Source: Specibacter cremeus (GTDB lineage: Bacteria > Actinomycetota > Actinomycetes > Actinomycetales > Micrococcaceae). From it: 42,423 nucleotides of DNA. Below the pieces are notes generated by a model. The model was not told where the DNA came from. It saw only the letters and a list, made by a program, of their open reading frames with translations, and searched no databases. The position numbers were made by a program, and so were the translations under genes. The stretch is from assembly GCF_003946885.1 (NCBI RefSeq), contig NZ_RWKQ01000003.1:102742-145164 (forward strand), read 5' to 3'. This document shows, piece after piece, positions 7,187 through 19,786 of the stretch. Position 1 is the first letter of the stretch. Each line of letters starts with the position of its first letter.

Positions 7187-8610
7187 GAGGTGCTGGGCCA
7201 CTTCGCGGGTGCCGACCCGTAGCCGCGTGCCGGCAGGCTCGTCCCGGCCTCGACGCCGGGGACGTCCACCGGCCACGGCAACCGCCGCCCGGGACCCCAG
7301 GCCGTCTGCTCCGCCGGCCAGTCGTCCGGTGGGCTGGGAGGCACGGGCGCAGTCACGGCCTCCGCCGCGGCCCGTCCAGCATCCCCATCCGGGGTGCCCC
7401 CACCCTCGCCGGCAAGCGTCGAGGGCCCGGTGCGCAGCAGTTCGACGGCCGTCCGCGCCAGCGACAGCCGGGAGGAGCGGACGGACCCGTCCAGCCGTTC
7501 CCGCCATGCGTGCACCGCGGCGGCCGCGACCAGGTAACCGGTGGCGTGGTCGAGTGCCTGCACGGGCAACGGGTGCGGCGCGTCCGACCCGTAGTGGTCC
7601 ATGCCGGCCTGCGCGATCCCGCAGCTCATCTGCACGAGCGAGTCGAAGCCGCGCCGGGCGGCCCAGGGGCCGGACCAGCCGTACGCATCCAACGCCACGT
7701 CGACGAGCCCCGGATACCGCCCGGCCAGGGCGTCCGCGCCGAGGCCGAGCCGGTCCAGCGCGTCGGGCCGGTAGCCGTGGACGAACAGGTCGGCGCCGGC
7801 CAGCAGCTCGTGCAGCCGGGCGATGCCGTCCGTCGTTTTCAGGTCAAGCCGTGCGCAGGTCTTGCCCACCGTCATCTCGGGTTCGAGCGCCGGCTCATGC
7901 CAGTCCGGCGGGTCGATGCGCAGCACCTCGGCCCCGTACATGGCCAAAAAGCGGGTGGCGACGGGGCCGGCGATGACCCGTGTCAGGTCAAGGACACGCA
8001 CCCCGGCCAGCGGCCGTGCGGCCGTGGCGAGCCGCGCGCGTTCGCGCGTGCCGCCGTCGTCCATCACGGTGTGCCCGGCACCCCAGGCAACCAGCGGTTC
8101 GGACGCCACGGCAGCGCCCTGCGGGTGGGCCTCCCACTGCGGGTGCGTGCGCATGAGCGCCGCGCAGCCATTCGCGGTGACGATGGCCGCTTCGAGCTCC
8201 TCCCCCGCCCGGGACGCCGTCGCTGCGGCCACCTCGTCGCGGGGGGCGTCCACGGGTAGCCCGAGGACGGCGAGCGCGGCGGCCCGGTGATGCGGGGCGT
8301 TGGTGTGCAGGCGGATCCAGCCGTCCGCGCACGGGTAGTCGCCGGCGATGGCGTCCCAGGCCGGCGGCAGGTCCCAGCCGTCCGGGCGGAAGGACATCCC
8401 GAACCACAGCGAGGCCAGGTCCCGGTCCACGGTCACGGCCCCGCGCACGCCGCCGAGCCGTTCGGCCAGCTCGGCCACGGCGTTCCCGGCCGCGGCGATC
8501 GACGCGACGGCCAGGCCGGAGACGTCAAAGGCCGAGTCGAGCGTGCCGCGGCCCGTCACCTCGACGCCATCGGGGACGGTGAAGGTGCCGGTCACGGCGT
8601 TCACATCCAT
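7177..8610 (-). CDS. CaiB/BaiF family III CoA-transferase-like protein
   Basis: A 477-residue protein of the family III acyl-CoA transferases, which move CoA between carboxylic acids. The C-terminal half carries the family start block GVRVLDLTRVIAGPVATRFLAMYGAEVLRIDPP (about 203-235), then CARLDLKTTDG and DLFVHGYRPDALDRLGLG. The N-terminal half looks like a second, degenerate copy of the fold, as in two-module members. The usual catalytic Asp cannot be placed with certainty. The start ATG 8610 has TAGCCT six bases upstream and no ribosome site, so the mRNA may be leaderless; the DUF2087 stop is only 4 bp away. The last residues (STSGD) and the stop lie in the dispersed repeat, so the native C-terminus may be lost. 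Substrate unknown. Confidence 0.82.
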   Translation of the reverse strand: MDVNAVTGTFTVPDGVEVTGRGTLDSAFDVSGLAVASIAAAGNAVAELAERLGGVRGAVTVDRDLASLWFGMSFRPDGWDLPPAWDAIAGDYPCADGWIRLHTNAPHHRAAALAVLGLPVDAPRDEVAAATASRAGEELEAAIVTANGCAALMRTHPQWEAHPQGAAVASEPLVAWGAGHTVMDDGGTRERARLATAARPLAGVRVLDLTRVIAGPVATRFLAMYGAEVLRIDPPDWHEPALEPEMTVGKTCARLDLKTTDGIARLHELLAGADLFVHGYRPDALDRLGLGADALAGRYPGLVDVALDAYGWSGPWAARRGFDSLVQMSCGIAQAGMDHYGSDAPHPLPVQALDHATGYLVAAAAVHAWRERLDGSVRSSRLSLARTAVELLRTGPSTLAGEGGGTPDGDAGRAAAEAVTAPVPPSPPDDWPAEQTAWGPGRRLPWPVDVPGVEAGTSLPARGYGSAPAKWPSTSGD

Positions 8611-8614
8611 GGAA

Positions 8615-9120
8615 TCAGGCTACGCCCGGTGACCGGTCCTGGTCAGAGGGGCGCACGTAACTGCTGCCGTCCGGCGTGCGCTCGAGGAGCCCATGGTCGA
8701 CGAGGGCCCGGCGCAGCGTGGGGACGTCGCCGGTGACCGTGGCCAGCAGCCGGTTGATCTCCACTTCGGTCAGCATGGTCTCGGCGGGGATGAGGCGCCG
8801 CGCCAGATGTTTGAGCACCTCGGCGCGCGACCCCGGGCTCGCGGGGAGCTGTACGAGCATGCCCTGGCTGAAGTACTTGTCGACGCCCTCCGGCCTGGGC
8901 GTGGCATTGGCGGCCAGCAGGGCGGCGAACGCACCGTCGGCCACGGTCCCCTCGGCGGTGAGCAGCCCGACGGCCACCAGCCGGCGGATCTCCTGCTCGG
9001 TGGCGGGCTTGTCGCTTGCCTCCTGGGTGCCCAGCACCCGCGCGGCGTAGACGCGCCGCAGCCGGTCGTTGGCCAGGGCGGCGACGACGGGCTGCCAGGC
9101 GGTGCCCTCGGGGCCGGTGC

Positions 9121-9124
<4 letters not shown>
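8615..9124 (-). CDS. DUF2087 domain protein
   Basis: 169 residues starting at GTG 9124, which overlaps the stop of the phosphatase gene by four bases (GTGA), so the two are coupled. The N-terminal half (PVVAALANDRLRRVYAARVL, then EIRRLVAVGLL) has the look of a winged-helix DNA-binding module. The C-terminal half, KYFSQGMLVQLPASPGSRAE through HLARRLIPAETMLTEVEINR to ALVDHGLLERTPDGSSYVRP, matches DUF2087, often found with HTH domains in small regulators. A regulatory role is inferred. A longer frame to 9697 is rejected because it only shadows the phosphatase gene. Confidence 0.85.
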
Positions 9125-13946
<4,822 letters not shown>

Positions 13947-13954
<8 letters not shown>

Positions 13955-14747
13955 GGTGTCCCCCGAGTGGTGCGTCCTGGACTGGATCCTGTTGAGGCGC
14001 GGCCGCCGCGTCGACCACGATGACCGTCACGTTGTCGCGGCCGCCCGAGTGCAATGCCGCCCGGATGAGCGAATCGGCGGCCTCCTGCGGATTGCCGACG
14101 GTGGTCAGCGTGCGGTGCATGTGGTCGTCAGTGACCTCCCCGCTCAGCCCGTCCGAGCAGACCAGGAGCCGGTCGCCGTGCTCGACGGGTACCAGCCAGT
14201 AGTCCGCCTCGGTGTCGTTGCCGGTGCCCAGCGCGCGGGTCACGACGTTGCGGCGCGGGTGCACCAGCGCCTCGCGGGCCGTGATGTAGCCGGCGTCGAC
14301 CATCTCCTGCACTTCCGAGTGGTCCACGCTGATTTGTTCGAACACGCCCCGGCTGAGCCGGTACGTCCGGGAGTCGCCGACGTTGAAGACCAGCCAATAC
14401 GGGATGCCGTCCTCCTCGACGAGGACGGCACCGGAGAGGGTCGTGCCGGCGCGCGCGTCGGCAACGTCGCGGATGCGCTGGTCGGCTTCTTGCAGGGCCC
14501 GCCGCAGGTCTGCGGTCGTGGCGTTGCGGTTCCCGGCGGCCAGCACGGGCTGGCGCCCCAGCACGGCGATGCACTCGTGGCTGGCGACCTCGCCGGCCTC
14601 GTGGCCGCCCATGCCGTCCGCGACGGCGAACACGGGGTCGGCGGCGATGTGCGCGTCCTCATTCACTTCGCGCAGCAGGCCCCGGTCGGTGCCGTGGCCC
14701 ACGGTGAATGTCATGGCGGGGCGCTGCCCCGGCGGACTGCCGCTCAT
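13947..14747 (-). CDS. PP2C-family protein serine/threonine phosphatase
   Basis: A 266-residue soluble phosphatase. All main PP2C motifs are visible: RGLLREVNEDAH (Asp31), FAVADGMGGHEAG (Asp44), NVGDSRTYRL, LVCSDGLSGEV and GRDNVTVIVVD. It removes phosphate from Ser/Thr of proteins in a Mn/Mg-dependent reaction and probably acts with the adjoining FHA protein. Start: ATG 14747 overlaps the stop of a short upstream frame as ATGA; ATG 14714 (MTFTVGHG) is the other candidate and begins nearer the conserved domain. Neither has a strong ribosome site, which favours coupling to the upstream short frame. Confidence 0.9.
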
Positions 14748-14857
14748 GCGCGGGCCACCCGGGGGATACAGGCGACGACGCCGGCACCCTCGACCCGCGG
14801 ACGTGTCCGGGATACCGGCAGTCCGGGATCCGGGACAGAGAGGAACTGTTCGATCAC
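14744..14857 (-). CDS. Possible 37-residue leaderless small protein upstream of the PP2C gene
   Basis: GTG 14857 opens a 37-codon frame (IEQFLSVPDPGLPVSRT near the start) whose TGA overlaps the ATG of the phosphatase gene (ATGA). The sequence TACGAT lies exactly six bases before the GTG, the layout of a leaderless actinobacterial transcript. No family is recognised. It could be a real small protein or a leader peptide that drives phosphatase translation by coupling. The frame may also be chance in high-GC DNA, so confidence is low. Confidence 0.35.
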   Translation of the reverse strand: MIEQFLSVPDPGLPVSRTRPRVEGAGVVACIPRVARA

Positions 14858-14981
14858 CAGACCATCGTATCCGCAGGACTGGGGCATGCGGCCGACCGGT
14901 GGACCAACATGACGGCGCCGTCGTCATCGGAAGACGTGGGTGCGTGAGCCGGGCGGACCCGCAAAGGCGCGAGTCGACGAT

Positions 14982-16061
14982 TCAGTCGACGATGATCCCC
15001 TCGCCCCGACCGCGCAGGAGCCGCACAGGTGACACCTCGCCGAAGCCGCGCACGGTTTCCACGGGCAGCGTCTCGAGCACGAACCGCTCGTCCCCGTCCA
15101 GGGCGGTGGCCGTCACCGAGTCGATGAGCACGGTGCCCGGTTCTGCCAGCGACGTCAGCCGGGCCGCCAGGTTCACGGTGGGACCGTAGATGTCGCCCAG
15201 GCGCGAGAGCACGCGGCCCCACACCATGGCCACGCGGGCCTCGGGCAGGAATTCGTCGGCGGCCATCGCCTCGGCCAGGGCGAGCGAGATCTGGGCGCCG
15301 GCCACCGGCGTCTCGCAATTGAACAGCACCTCGTCGCCGATGGTCTTCACCAGCCGGCCACCGCCGACCGAGATGATCTCGGCGCACTTGTTCTCGAACC
15401 GCTGCACGAGCTTGGCCAGCGTCTTCTCGTTCATCCGGCGCGACAGCGACGTGTAGGAGACCAGGTCCGCGAAGCCGACGGCCCGGGCCAGCGGCAGCGG
15501 GGTGTCGTCCTCGTCGCCCTCACGGCCGTGCTGGCTGGCCTCCAGGCCCTCCTGTGCCCGGACGGCCAGGCGTTGCACGCCGGCGTTGAGCTGGCGTCGG
15601 TAGGAATACTGGAGGACCCTTTCCAGCGGTTCCACGAGGGCCGGCAGGGTCGAGACGACGGCGCGCCGGGCGTCGGCGTCGGAAACGCCGTGCTCGGCGA
15701 CGAGGTCCTCCACGAGCGCCTCGATCTGCCACACGGCCATGCGGTCGGTCATCTGGCCGATCGAGCGCGTGACGGAGATGGCCGTCTCCTCGGTCAGCAG
15801 CCCCGCACGGACCAGGTTGATGATGGTCTCCAGCGCGTCCTGGTCGGCCGGCGTGAACGCCACGTCGTCGTCACCGAGGTTGGGGAAGCCCATGGCGCGC
15901 CAGATCTTGCGCGCCGACATCAGCGACACGCCGGCGCCGGCGGCGACGTCGCGGCGCCTGAGCGTGCGTTCGCCGCCGAGCAGGGACGCCTCGAGGGCCT
16001 TCAGGTCGCTCCGGGAGGCTGGCGCCAACCGCGAATCCGGCTGTTCAGTCGCCTCTTCCAC
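14982..16061 (-). CDS. Class III adenylate cyclase with N-terminal regulatory domain
   Basis: A 359-residue soluble cyclase that makes a cyclic nucleotide, most likely cAMP. The C-terminal catalytic domain (about 190-350) has both metal aspartates, Asp199 (GFADLVSYT) and Asp243 (KTIGDEV), the purine-specifying Lys239, and the transition-state Asn297 and Arg301 (TVNLAARLT). The N-terminal 180 residues are helical, starting with an HTH-like stretch (RRRDVAAGAGVSLMSARKIW), and resemble the autoinhibitory module of the mycobacterial Rv1264-type cyclases. Start GTG 16061 has a GGGAGG site nine bases upstream; the longer frame to 16376 shadows the PH gene. It overlaps the PH-domain gene by 17 bp, so it is the last gene of birA-PH-cyclase. 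Confidence 0.92.
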   Translation of the reverse strand: MEEATEQPDSRLAPASRSDLKALEASLLGGERTLRRRDVAAGAGVSLMSARKIWRAMGFPNLGDDDVAFTPADQDALETIINLVRAGLLTEETAISVTRSIGQMTDRMAVWQIEALVEDLVAEHGVSDADARRAVVSTLPALVEPLERVLQYSYRRQLNAGVQRLAVRAQEGLEASQHGREGDEDDTPLPLARAVGFADLVSYTSLSRRMNEKTLAKLVQRFENKCAEIISVGGGRLVKTIGDEVLFNCETPVAGAQISLALAEAMAADEFLPEARVAMVWGRVLSRLGDIYGPTVNLAARLTSLAEPGTVLIDSVTATALDGDERFVLETLPVETVRGFGEVSPVRLLRGRGEGIIVD

Positions 16062-16656
16062 CGCGGTCGGCCTCCCAATCGTTGTCGTTGCCTGCGTAAT
16101 TGTCGTCTCCCGGGGCGTGATCGATTCCAGCGTAGCGGCCCGCCCCCGGGTTGCGCGCGTGCAACTCCCCCATCGCCTCGAGGACATAACCCCGAAAGAC
16201 ATTAACCTCCGGGACGTTGCGAATGGTTCCCGGTTTCGCGAAATCGCGTACCAGCACCAGGTCGCCGGCCCCGACCAGCCGCTGCCCCAGGCCGCGCCGG
16301 GTCTCGATCGCGGCCAGGGCCGCGAGCGGGTATTCCGTTTCGACACGCCAGCCACGCTTGACCACCAGGCGCACACTGGTGAGCAGGTAGCGGGTGCGCA
16401 GCCATTCCAGGGTGCGCCGGAGCGGCACCACGACCAGCAGCAGGCCGGCCACCGTCAGCAACAGCACGAGGACCGGCTGCCGAGCCGGCATCAGGTTGGG
16501 GGCCAACCGGTGAAATGGGCCGGGTTGCAGCCAGGCGAGCACCAGGGCCGTGCCCGTGACGACGAGCAACCCCACGATCACCGGCCACACGAGCACGCGG
16601 GGGTGCGGGCGGGTGCGCACGATCAGCTGCTCGCCGGGGGCGAACCTGCTAGGCAT
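16045..16656 (-). CDS. PH-domain membrane protein (bacterial PH-like)
   Basis: 203 residues. A short N-terminus (SRFAPGEQLIVRTRPHPRVL) precedes two membrane spans (about 20-43, VLVWPVIVGLLVV; about 58-76, VLVLLLTVAGLLLVVV). A bacterial PH domain follows, with TRYLLTSVRLVVKRGW and the ETEYPLAALAAIETRR / VPEVNVFRGYVLEAM strands. The C-terminus is acidic (DDNYAGNDNDWEAD). Function unknown; such proteins sit at the cytoplasmic membrane face. Start ATG 16656 overlaps the birA stop by 8 bp, and the 3' end overlaps the cyclase by 17 bp. Confidence 0.87.
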   Translation of the reverse strand: MPSRFAPGEQLIVRTRPHPRVLVWPVIVGLLVVTGTALVLAWLQPGPFHRLAPNLMPARQPVLVLLLTVAGLLLVVVPLRRTLEWLRTRYLLTSVRLVVKRGWRVETEYPLAALAAIETRRGLGQRLVGAGDLVLVRDFAKPGTIRNVPEVNVFRGYVLEAMGELHARNPGAGRYAGIDHAPGDDNYAGNDNDWEADRGGRGD

Positions 16657-17575
16657 GCGCGGCGCCGCCACCCGTGTCCCCGCTGTTCGTGTCACCGGTG
16701 TTCGTGTCCCCGCGCAGGTGGACGACGTCGCCCACGGTGACGGTGTGCTTGACACCGGCCGCATCGGTGAGCAGCAGCCCGCCCCGGGCGTCCAGCCCGA
16801 CGGCCCGGCCGGCGAGCACGGCCCCGGCCGGCAGTTCGGCGCGCACCGCGGCACCCACGGTGACCATGGCCGCCGTCGCACGCTGGTGCAGTGACGCCCC
16901 GCCGGCCAGCGGGGCCATGGCGTCGCCGCCGACGTCGACAAACGCGCGGTACAGCCCGGCCAGCCGGTCCAGGTAGGCCGGCAGCAGCGTGTTGCGGTCC
17001 AACCCGGCCGCGCCCTCGAGGACGAGCGAGGTGGCCGTGTCGACGGGCAGCTGCTCGCGGGTCTGGTGCACGTTGACGCCGCAACCGACGACGACGGCGG
17101 CCCCGGCCGGGTGCCCGGGCGCGGCCGGTATCAACTGGGCTGGTATCAACTGGGCAAGGATCCCGGCGGCCTTGCGTCCGCCCAGCAGCACGTCGTTGGG
17201 CCACTTGAGCGCCGGCGTGAGGCCCGTCTCGGCGGTCACGGCCTCGCGCAGGGCGAGGCCGGCCAGGATGGACAGCCAGGCATAGCCGTCCACGGCGAAC
17301 CCGTCGCCGGGGCGCAGCAGAACGGAGGAAATCATGGCGGCGCCGGCCGGGGCCAGCCAGGTGCGGTCGAGCCGGCCGCGGCCGTGAATCTGGGAGTCCG
17401 CCACGAGCACGCTCAGGTCCGGCCAGTGCTGCGGGTTGGCCGCGGCGTCCGCCGCCACGTCCTCGTTCGTGGACCCGGTTTCCGCCACGATGCGCACGCT
17501 GTTGTAGGCGCCGCCGGGGGCCTGCAGGGCGTGGCGGAGGGCGGCCGGGTCGAGGGAGGGGAAGGACGGTTCCAT
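16649..17575 (-). CDS. birA: Biotin--[acetyl-CoA-carboxylase] ligase (BirA, no HTH)
   Basis: A 308-residue class I biotin protein ligase that makes biotinyl-AMP and attaches biotin to carboxyl-carrier proteins. Motifs: ETGSTNEDV (about 32-40), GRGRLDRTW (biotinyl-AMP loop, about 65-73), KWPNDVLLGGRKAAGIL (about 124-140), GCGVNV (about 164-169), then the C-terminal SH3-like domain. There is no DNA-binding domain, so it is not itself a repressor. Oddities: a 15-bp tandem duplication gives AQLIPAQLIPA, and the C-terminus has GDTNTGDTNSGDT repeats. Start ATG 17575 has TAGGAT seven bases upstream, a leaderless layout. It is divergent from the acyl-CoA carboxylase genes that need biotinylated partners. 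Confidence 0.94.
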   Translation of the reverse strand: MEPSFPSLDPAALRHALQAPGGAYNSVRIVAETGSTNEDVAADAAANPQHWPDLSVLVADSQIHGRGRLDRTWLAPAGAAMISSVLLRPGDGFAVDGYAWLSILAGLALREAVTAETGLTPALKWPNDVLLGGRKAAGILAQLIPAQLIPAAPGHPAGAAVVVGCGVNVHQTREQLPVDTATSLVLEGAAGLDRNTLLPAYLDRLAGLYRAFVDVGGDAMAPLAGGASLHQRATAAMVTVGAAVRAELPAGAVLAGRAVGLDARGGLLLTDAAGVKHTVTVGDVVHLRGDTNTGDTNSGDTGGGAAHA

Positions 17576-17691
17576 GCCCTCGATCCTATCGGCCCCGGCC
17601 GTGCTCGCGCCCGGCGCCGGCCGGCCCGCATCCCGACGCCCGCGATCCCGGCAGGGACGCGGCGGCGCGGCAGACGCCCGCCCCGAGACTT

Positions 17692-17706
17692 TGTAGGGTT
17701 CCTACA
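17692..17706. promoter_or_regulatory. Perfect palindrome, candidate operator between birA and accD
   Basis: TGTAGG-GTT-CCTACA has perfect 6-base arms. TTCCTACA half-copies recur at about 17763 and 17777. It lies 115 bp from the birA start and 130 bp from the accD start, in the only space that can hold both promoters. TAnnnT boxes (TAGACT 17730, TAGGCT 17746) on the plus strand follow it. The cognate regulator is not known; control by fatty-acid or biotin status would fit the flanking genes. Confidence 0.5.
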
Positions 17707-17834
17707 GAAGCTGGCGCAGATTCGGTCACTAGACTGTCACTGGCGTTAGGCTTTTTGTGCAGTTCCTACACCGCCTGTTCCTACACCGTCTGTTTCACAC
17801 CGCCCGTCCGAACCACACCGAGCCGGAGTACACC

Positions 17835-19418
17835 TTGAGCCACGACTTGTCGACCACTGCGGGCAAGATAGCCGATTTCCGTGACCGCCAGGCCCGGGCC
17901 GCACAGCCGTCGGGTCCGGAGGCGATCGAGAAGCAGCACGCACGCGGCAAGCACACGGCCCGCGAACGCATCGACCTGCTCGTGGACCCGGACTCGTTCG
18001 TCGAGTTCGACGCCTTGGCCGTGCACCGGTCCACGGCGTTCGGCATGAAGAAGAAGAAGCCGCTCGGTGACGGCGTCGTCTCCGGGTACGGCACCGTCGA
18101 CGGCCGACTGGTGGCCCTGTACAGCCAGGACTTCAGCGTTTTCGGCGGCTCGCTCAGCCAGGTCAACGGCGAGAAGATCGTCAAGGTGCAGGAGTTTGCG
18201 CTGCGCAACGGCTGCCCGGTCATCGGCATCAACGACGGCGGCGGCGCCCGCATCCAGGAAGGCGTGGCCTCCCTGGCGATGTTCGCCGACATCTTCCGCA
18301 ACAACGTGCACGCCTCCGGTGTGGTGCCGCAGATCTCCCTCATCATGGGCCCGTGCGCCGGCGGCGCGGCCTACTCCCCGGCCCTGACCGACTACGTGGT
18401 CATGGTGGACAAGACGTCCCACATGTTCATCACCGGCCCGGACGTGATCAAGACCGTCACCGGCGAGGACGTGGACATGGAGACCCTCGGCGGCGCCCGC
18501 CAGCACAATGCGACCACGGGCACCTCCACCTACCTGGCCACCGATGAGGCGGACGCGATCGAGTTCGTCCGGGAACTGCTGGACTTCCTGCCGTCGAACA
18601 ACCTGTCCGAACCGCCGCTGACCGACCACGACCAGGAACTGGAGCTCGACGACGCCGACCGGGCCCTGGACACGCTGATCCCGGACTCCGCGAACCACCC
18701 GTATGACATGCGCAAGGTGATCGAACAGGTCACCGACGACGGGCACTTCCTCGAGATGCAGTCGCTGTACGCGCCGAACGTCATCATCGGCTACGGCCGG
18801 ATCGAGGGGCACACGGTCGGCATCGTGGCGAACCAGCCGCTGCAATTCGCCGGCACGCTGGACATCGCCGCGTCGGAGAAGGCGGCCCGGTTCGTCCGGC
18901 ACTGCGACGCGTTCAACATCCCCATCGTCACGCTCGTGGACGTTCCCGGGTTCCTGCCCGGCAAGGACCAGGAATTCCAGGGCATCATCCGCCGCGGCGC
19001 CAAGCTGTTGTACGCGTACGCCGAGGCCACCGTGCCGAAGCTGACCGTCATCACGCGCAAGGCGTACGGCGGCGCGTACATCGTCATGGGCTCCAAGAAG
19101 CTCGGCGCCGACCTGAACCTGGCCTGGCCGACCGCGCAGATCGGTGTCATGGGCGCCCAGGGCGCCGTGAACATCCTGTACCGTCGCGATCTGGCCGCCG
19201 TCGAGGCCGACGGCGGCGATGTCGAGGCCCGCCGTGCGGAGATTGTCCGCGGCTACGAGGAAGAGCTGCTCAACCCGTACCAGGCCGCCGAACTCGGCTA
19301 TGTCGACGCCGTCATCGCCCCCTCCGAAACCCGCCTCCAGCTGATCCGCGGGCTGCGCGCCCTGCGCGACAAGCGGGCCAGCCTGCCGGCCAAGAAGCAT
19401 GGGAACATCCCGCTATGA
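17835..19418 (+). CDS. accD: Acyl-CoA carboxylase beta (carboxyltransferase) subunit
   Basis: A 527-residue carboxyltransferase of the actinobacterial acetyl/propionyl-CoA carboxylase complexes. It moves the carboxyl group from biotin to acyl-CoA to make malonyl- or methylmalonyl-CoA. It shows [16 protein letters not shown], the oxyanion/acyl-CoA blocks [10 protein letters not shown] and [13 protein letters not shown] (N-terminal crotonase-like half), and [12 protein letters not shown] with [16 protein letters not shown] (C-terminal half). Start TTG 17835 has CGGAG six bases upstream; the frame opens earlier at GTG 17757 in sequence without similarity. The acyl substrate (C2 versus C3) is not decided here. 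accE follows with an ATGA overlap. Confidence 0.94.
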   Translation: MSHDLSTTAGKIADFRDRQARAAQPSGPEAIEKQHARGKHTARERIDLLVDPDSFVEFDALAVHRSTAFGMKKKKPLGDGVVSGYGTVDGRLVALYSQDFSVFGGSLSQVNGEKIVKVQEFALRNGCPVIGINDGGGARIQEGVASLAMFADIFRNNVHASGVVPQISLIMGPCAGGAAYSPALTDYVVMVDKTSHMFITGPDVIKTVTGEDVDMETLGGARQHNATTGTSTYLATDEADAIEFVRELLDFLPSNNLSEPPLTDHDQELELDDADRALDTLIPDSANHPYDMRKVIEQVTDDGHFLEMQSLYAPNVIIGYGRIEGHTVGIVANQPLQFAGTLDIAASEKAARFVRHCDAFNIPIVTLVDVPGFLPGKDQEFQGIIRRGAKLLYAYAEATVPKLTVITRKAYGGAYIVMGSKKLGADLNLAWPTAQIGVMGAQGAVNILYRRDLAAVEADGGDVEARRAEIVRGYEEELLNPYQAAELGYVDAVIAPSETRLQLIRGLRALRDKRASLPAKKHGNIPL

Positions 19419-19786
19419 CGAACGAACCCAGCCCGGTGGTCGAACCCGGATTTCGACAGGCTCAATCACCGGTGGTCGAGCCTGTCGAGACCGGATTTCG
19501 ACAAGCTCAATCACCGGTGGTCGAGCCTGGGCCCACAGCGGCGAGGGACCCGCTGCGAGCTTGCGAGCAGCGGGAGCCGCTGGGGAGCGAGACCCCGTTG
19601 CTCAACGTCACCCGCGGCAACCCGACCGCCGAGGAGCTTGCCGCACTGACCGCCGTCGTGCTTGCCCTGCAGGCCGGAGAGGCCGACGAACCGGCGCGCC
19701 CGGCCGCCCGCCCGTGGATGCGCCGCGCCCAGCTGCACCTGCGGCCCAAGCCCGGTCCCGGGGCGTGGCGCCGCTCGCGGGGCTAA
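19415..19786 (+). CDS. accE: Acyl-CoA carboxylase epsilon subunit carrying a repeat-encoded insertion
   Basis: The conserved part is [20 protein letters not shown] (about 62-81) plus a basic C-terminal tail ending [10 protein letters not shown], the mark of the small epsilon subunit that docks the alpha and beta subunits of actinobacterial acyl-CoA carboxylases. The family is usually 60-90 residues; this one is 123. Residues about 7-60 ([21 protein letters not shown] and [17 protein letters not shown]) are read from dispersed repeats at 19436-19593 inserted after the start codon. The ATG overlaps the accD stop (ATGA), so the long form is expected to be made by coupling. A shorter native start after the repeat is not evident. 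Confidence 0.88.
   Translation: MTNEPSPVVEPGFRQAQSPVVEPVETGFRQAQSPVVEPGPTAARDPLRACEQREPLGSETPLLNVTRGNPTAEELAALTAVVLALQAGEADEPARPAARPWMRRAQLHLRPKPGPGAWRRSRG
19436..19593. repeat. Dispersed repeats inside accE, including 78-bp copy 2
   Basis: Two GGTGGTCGA-type units with TTTCGACAGGCTCAATCACC (or ACAAGCTC) lie at 19436-19515. The 78-bp element GGTGGTCGAGCCTGGGCCCA through GCGAGCTTGCGAGC to GGGGAGCGAG follows at about 19514-19591; this last part is the inverse match of 2831-2908. The whole block is in frame with accE and free of stops. Confidence 0.88.

Noticed and set aside
14985-15000. GTCGAC-GATTCA-GTCGAC as a terminator hairpin near the cyclase end
   Set aside because: The stem is only six bases, partly inside the coding region, with no T tract.
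14982-16376. Longer adenylate cyclase form with about 105 extra N-terminal residues
   Set aside because: The extension is the alternate frame of the PH-domain gene; GTG 16061 has a good GGGAGG site.
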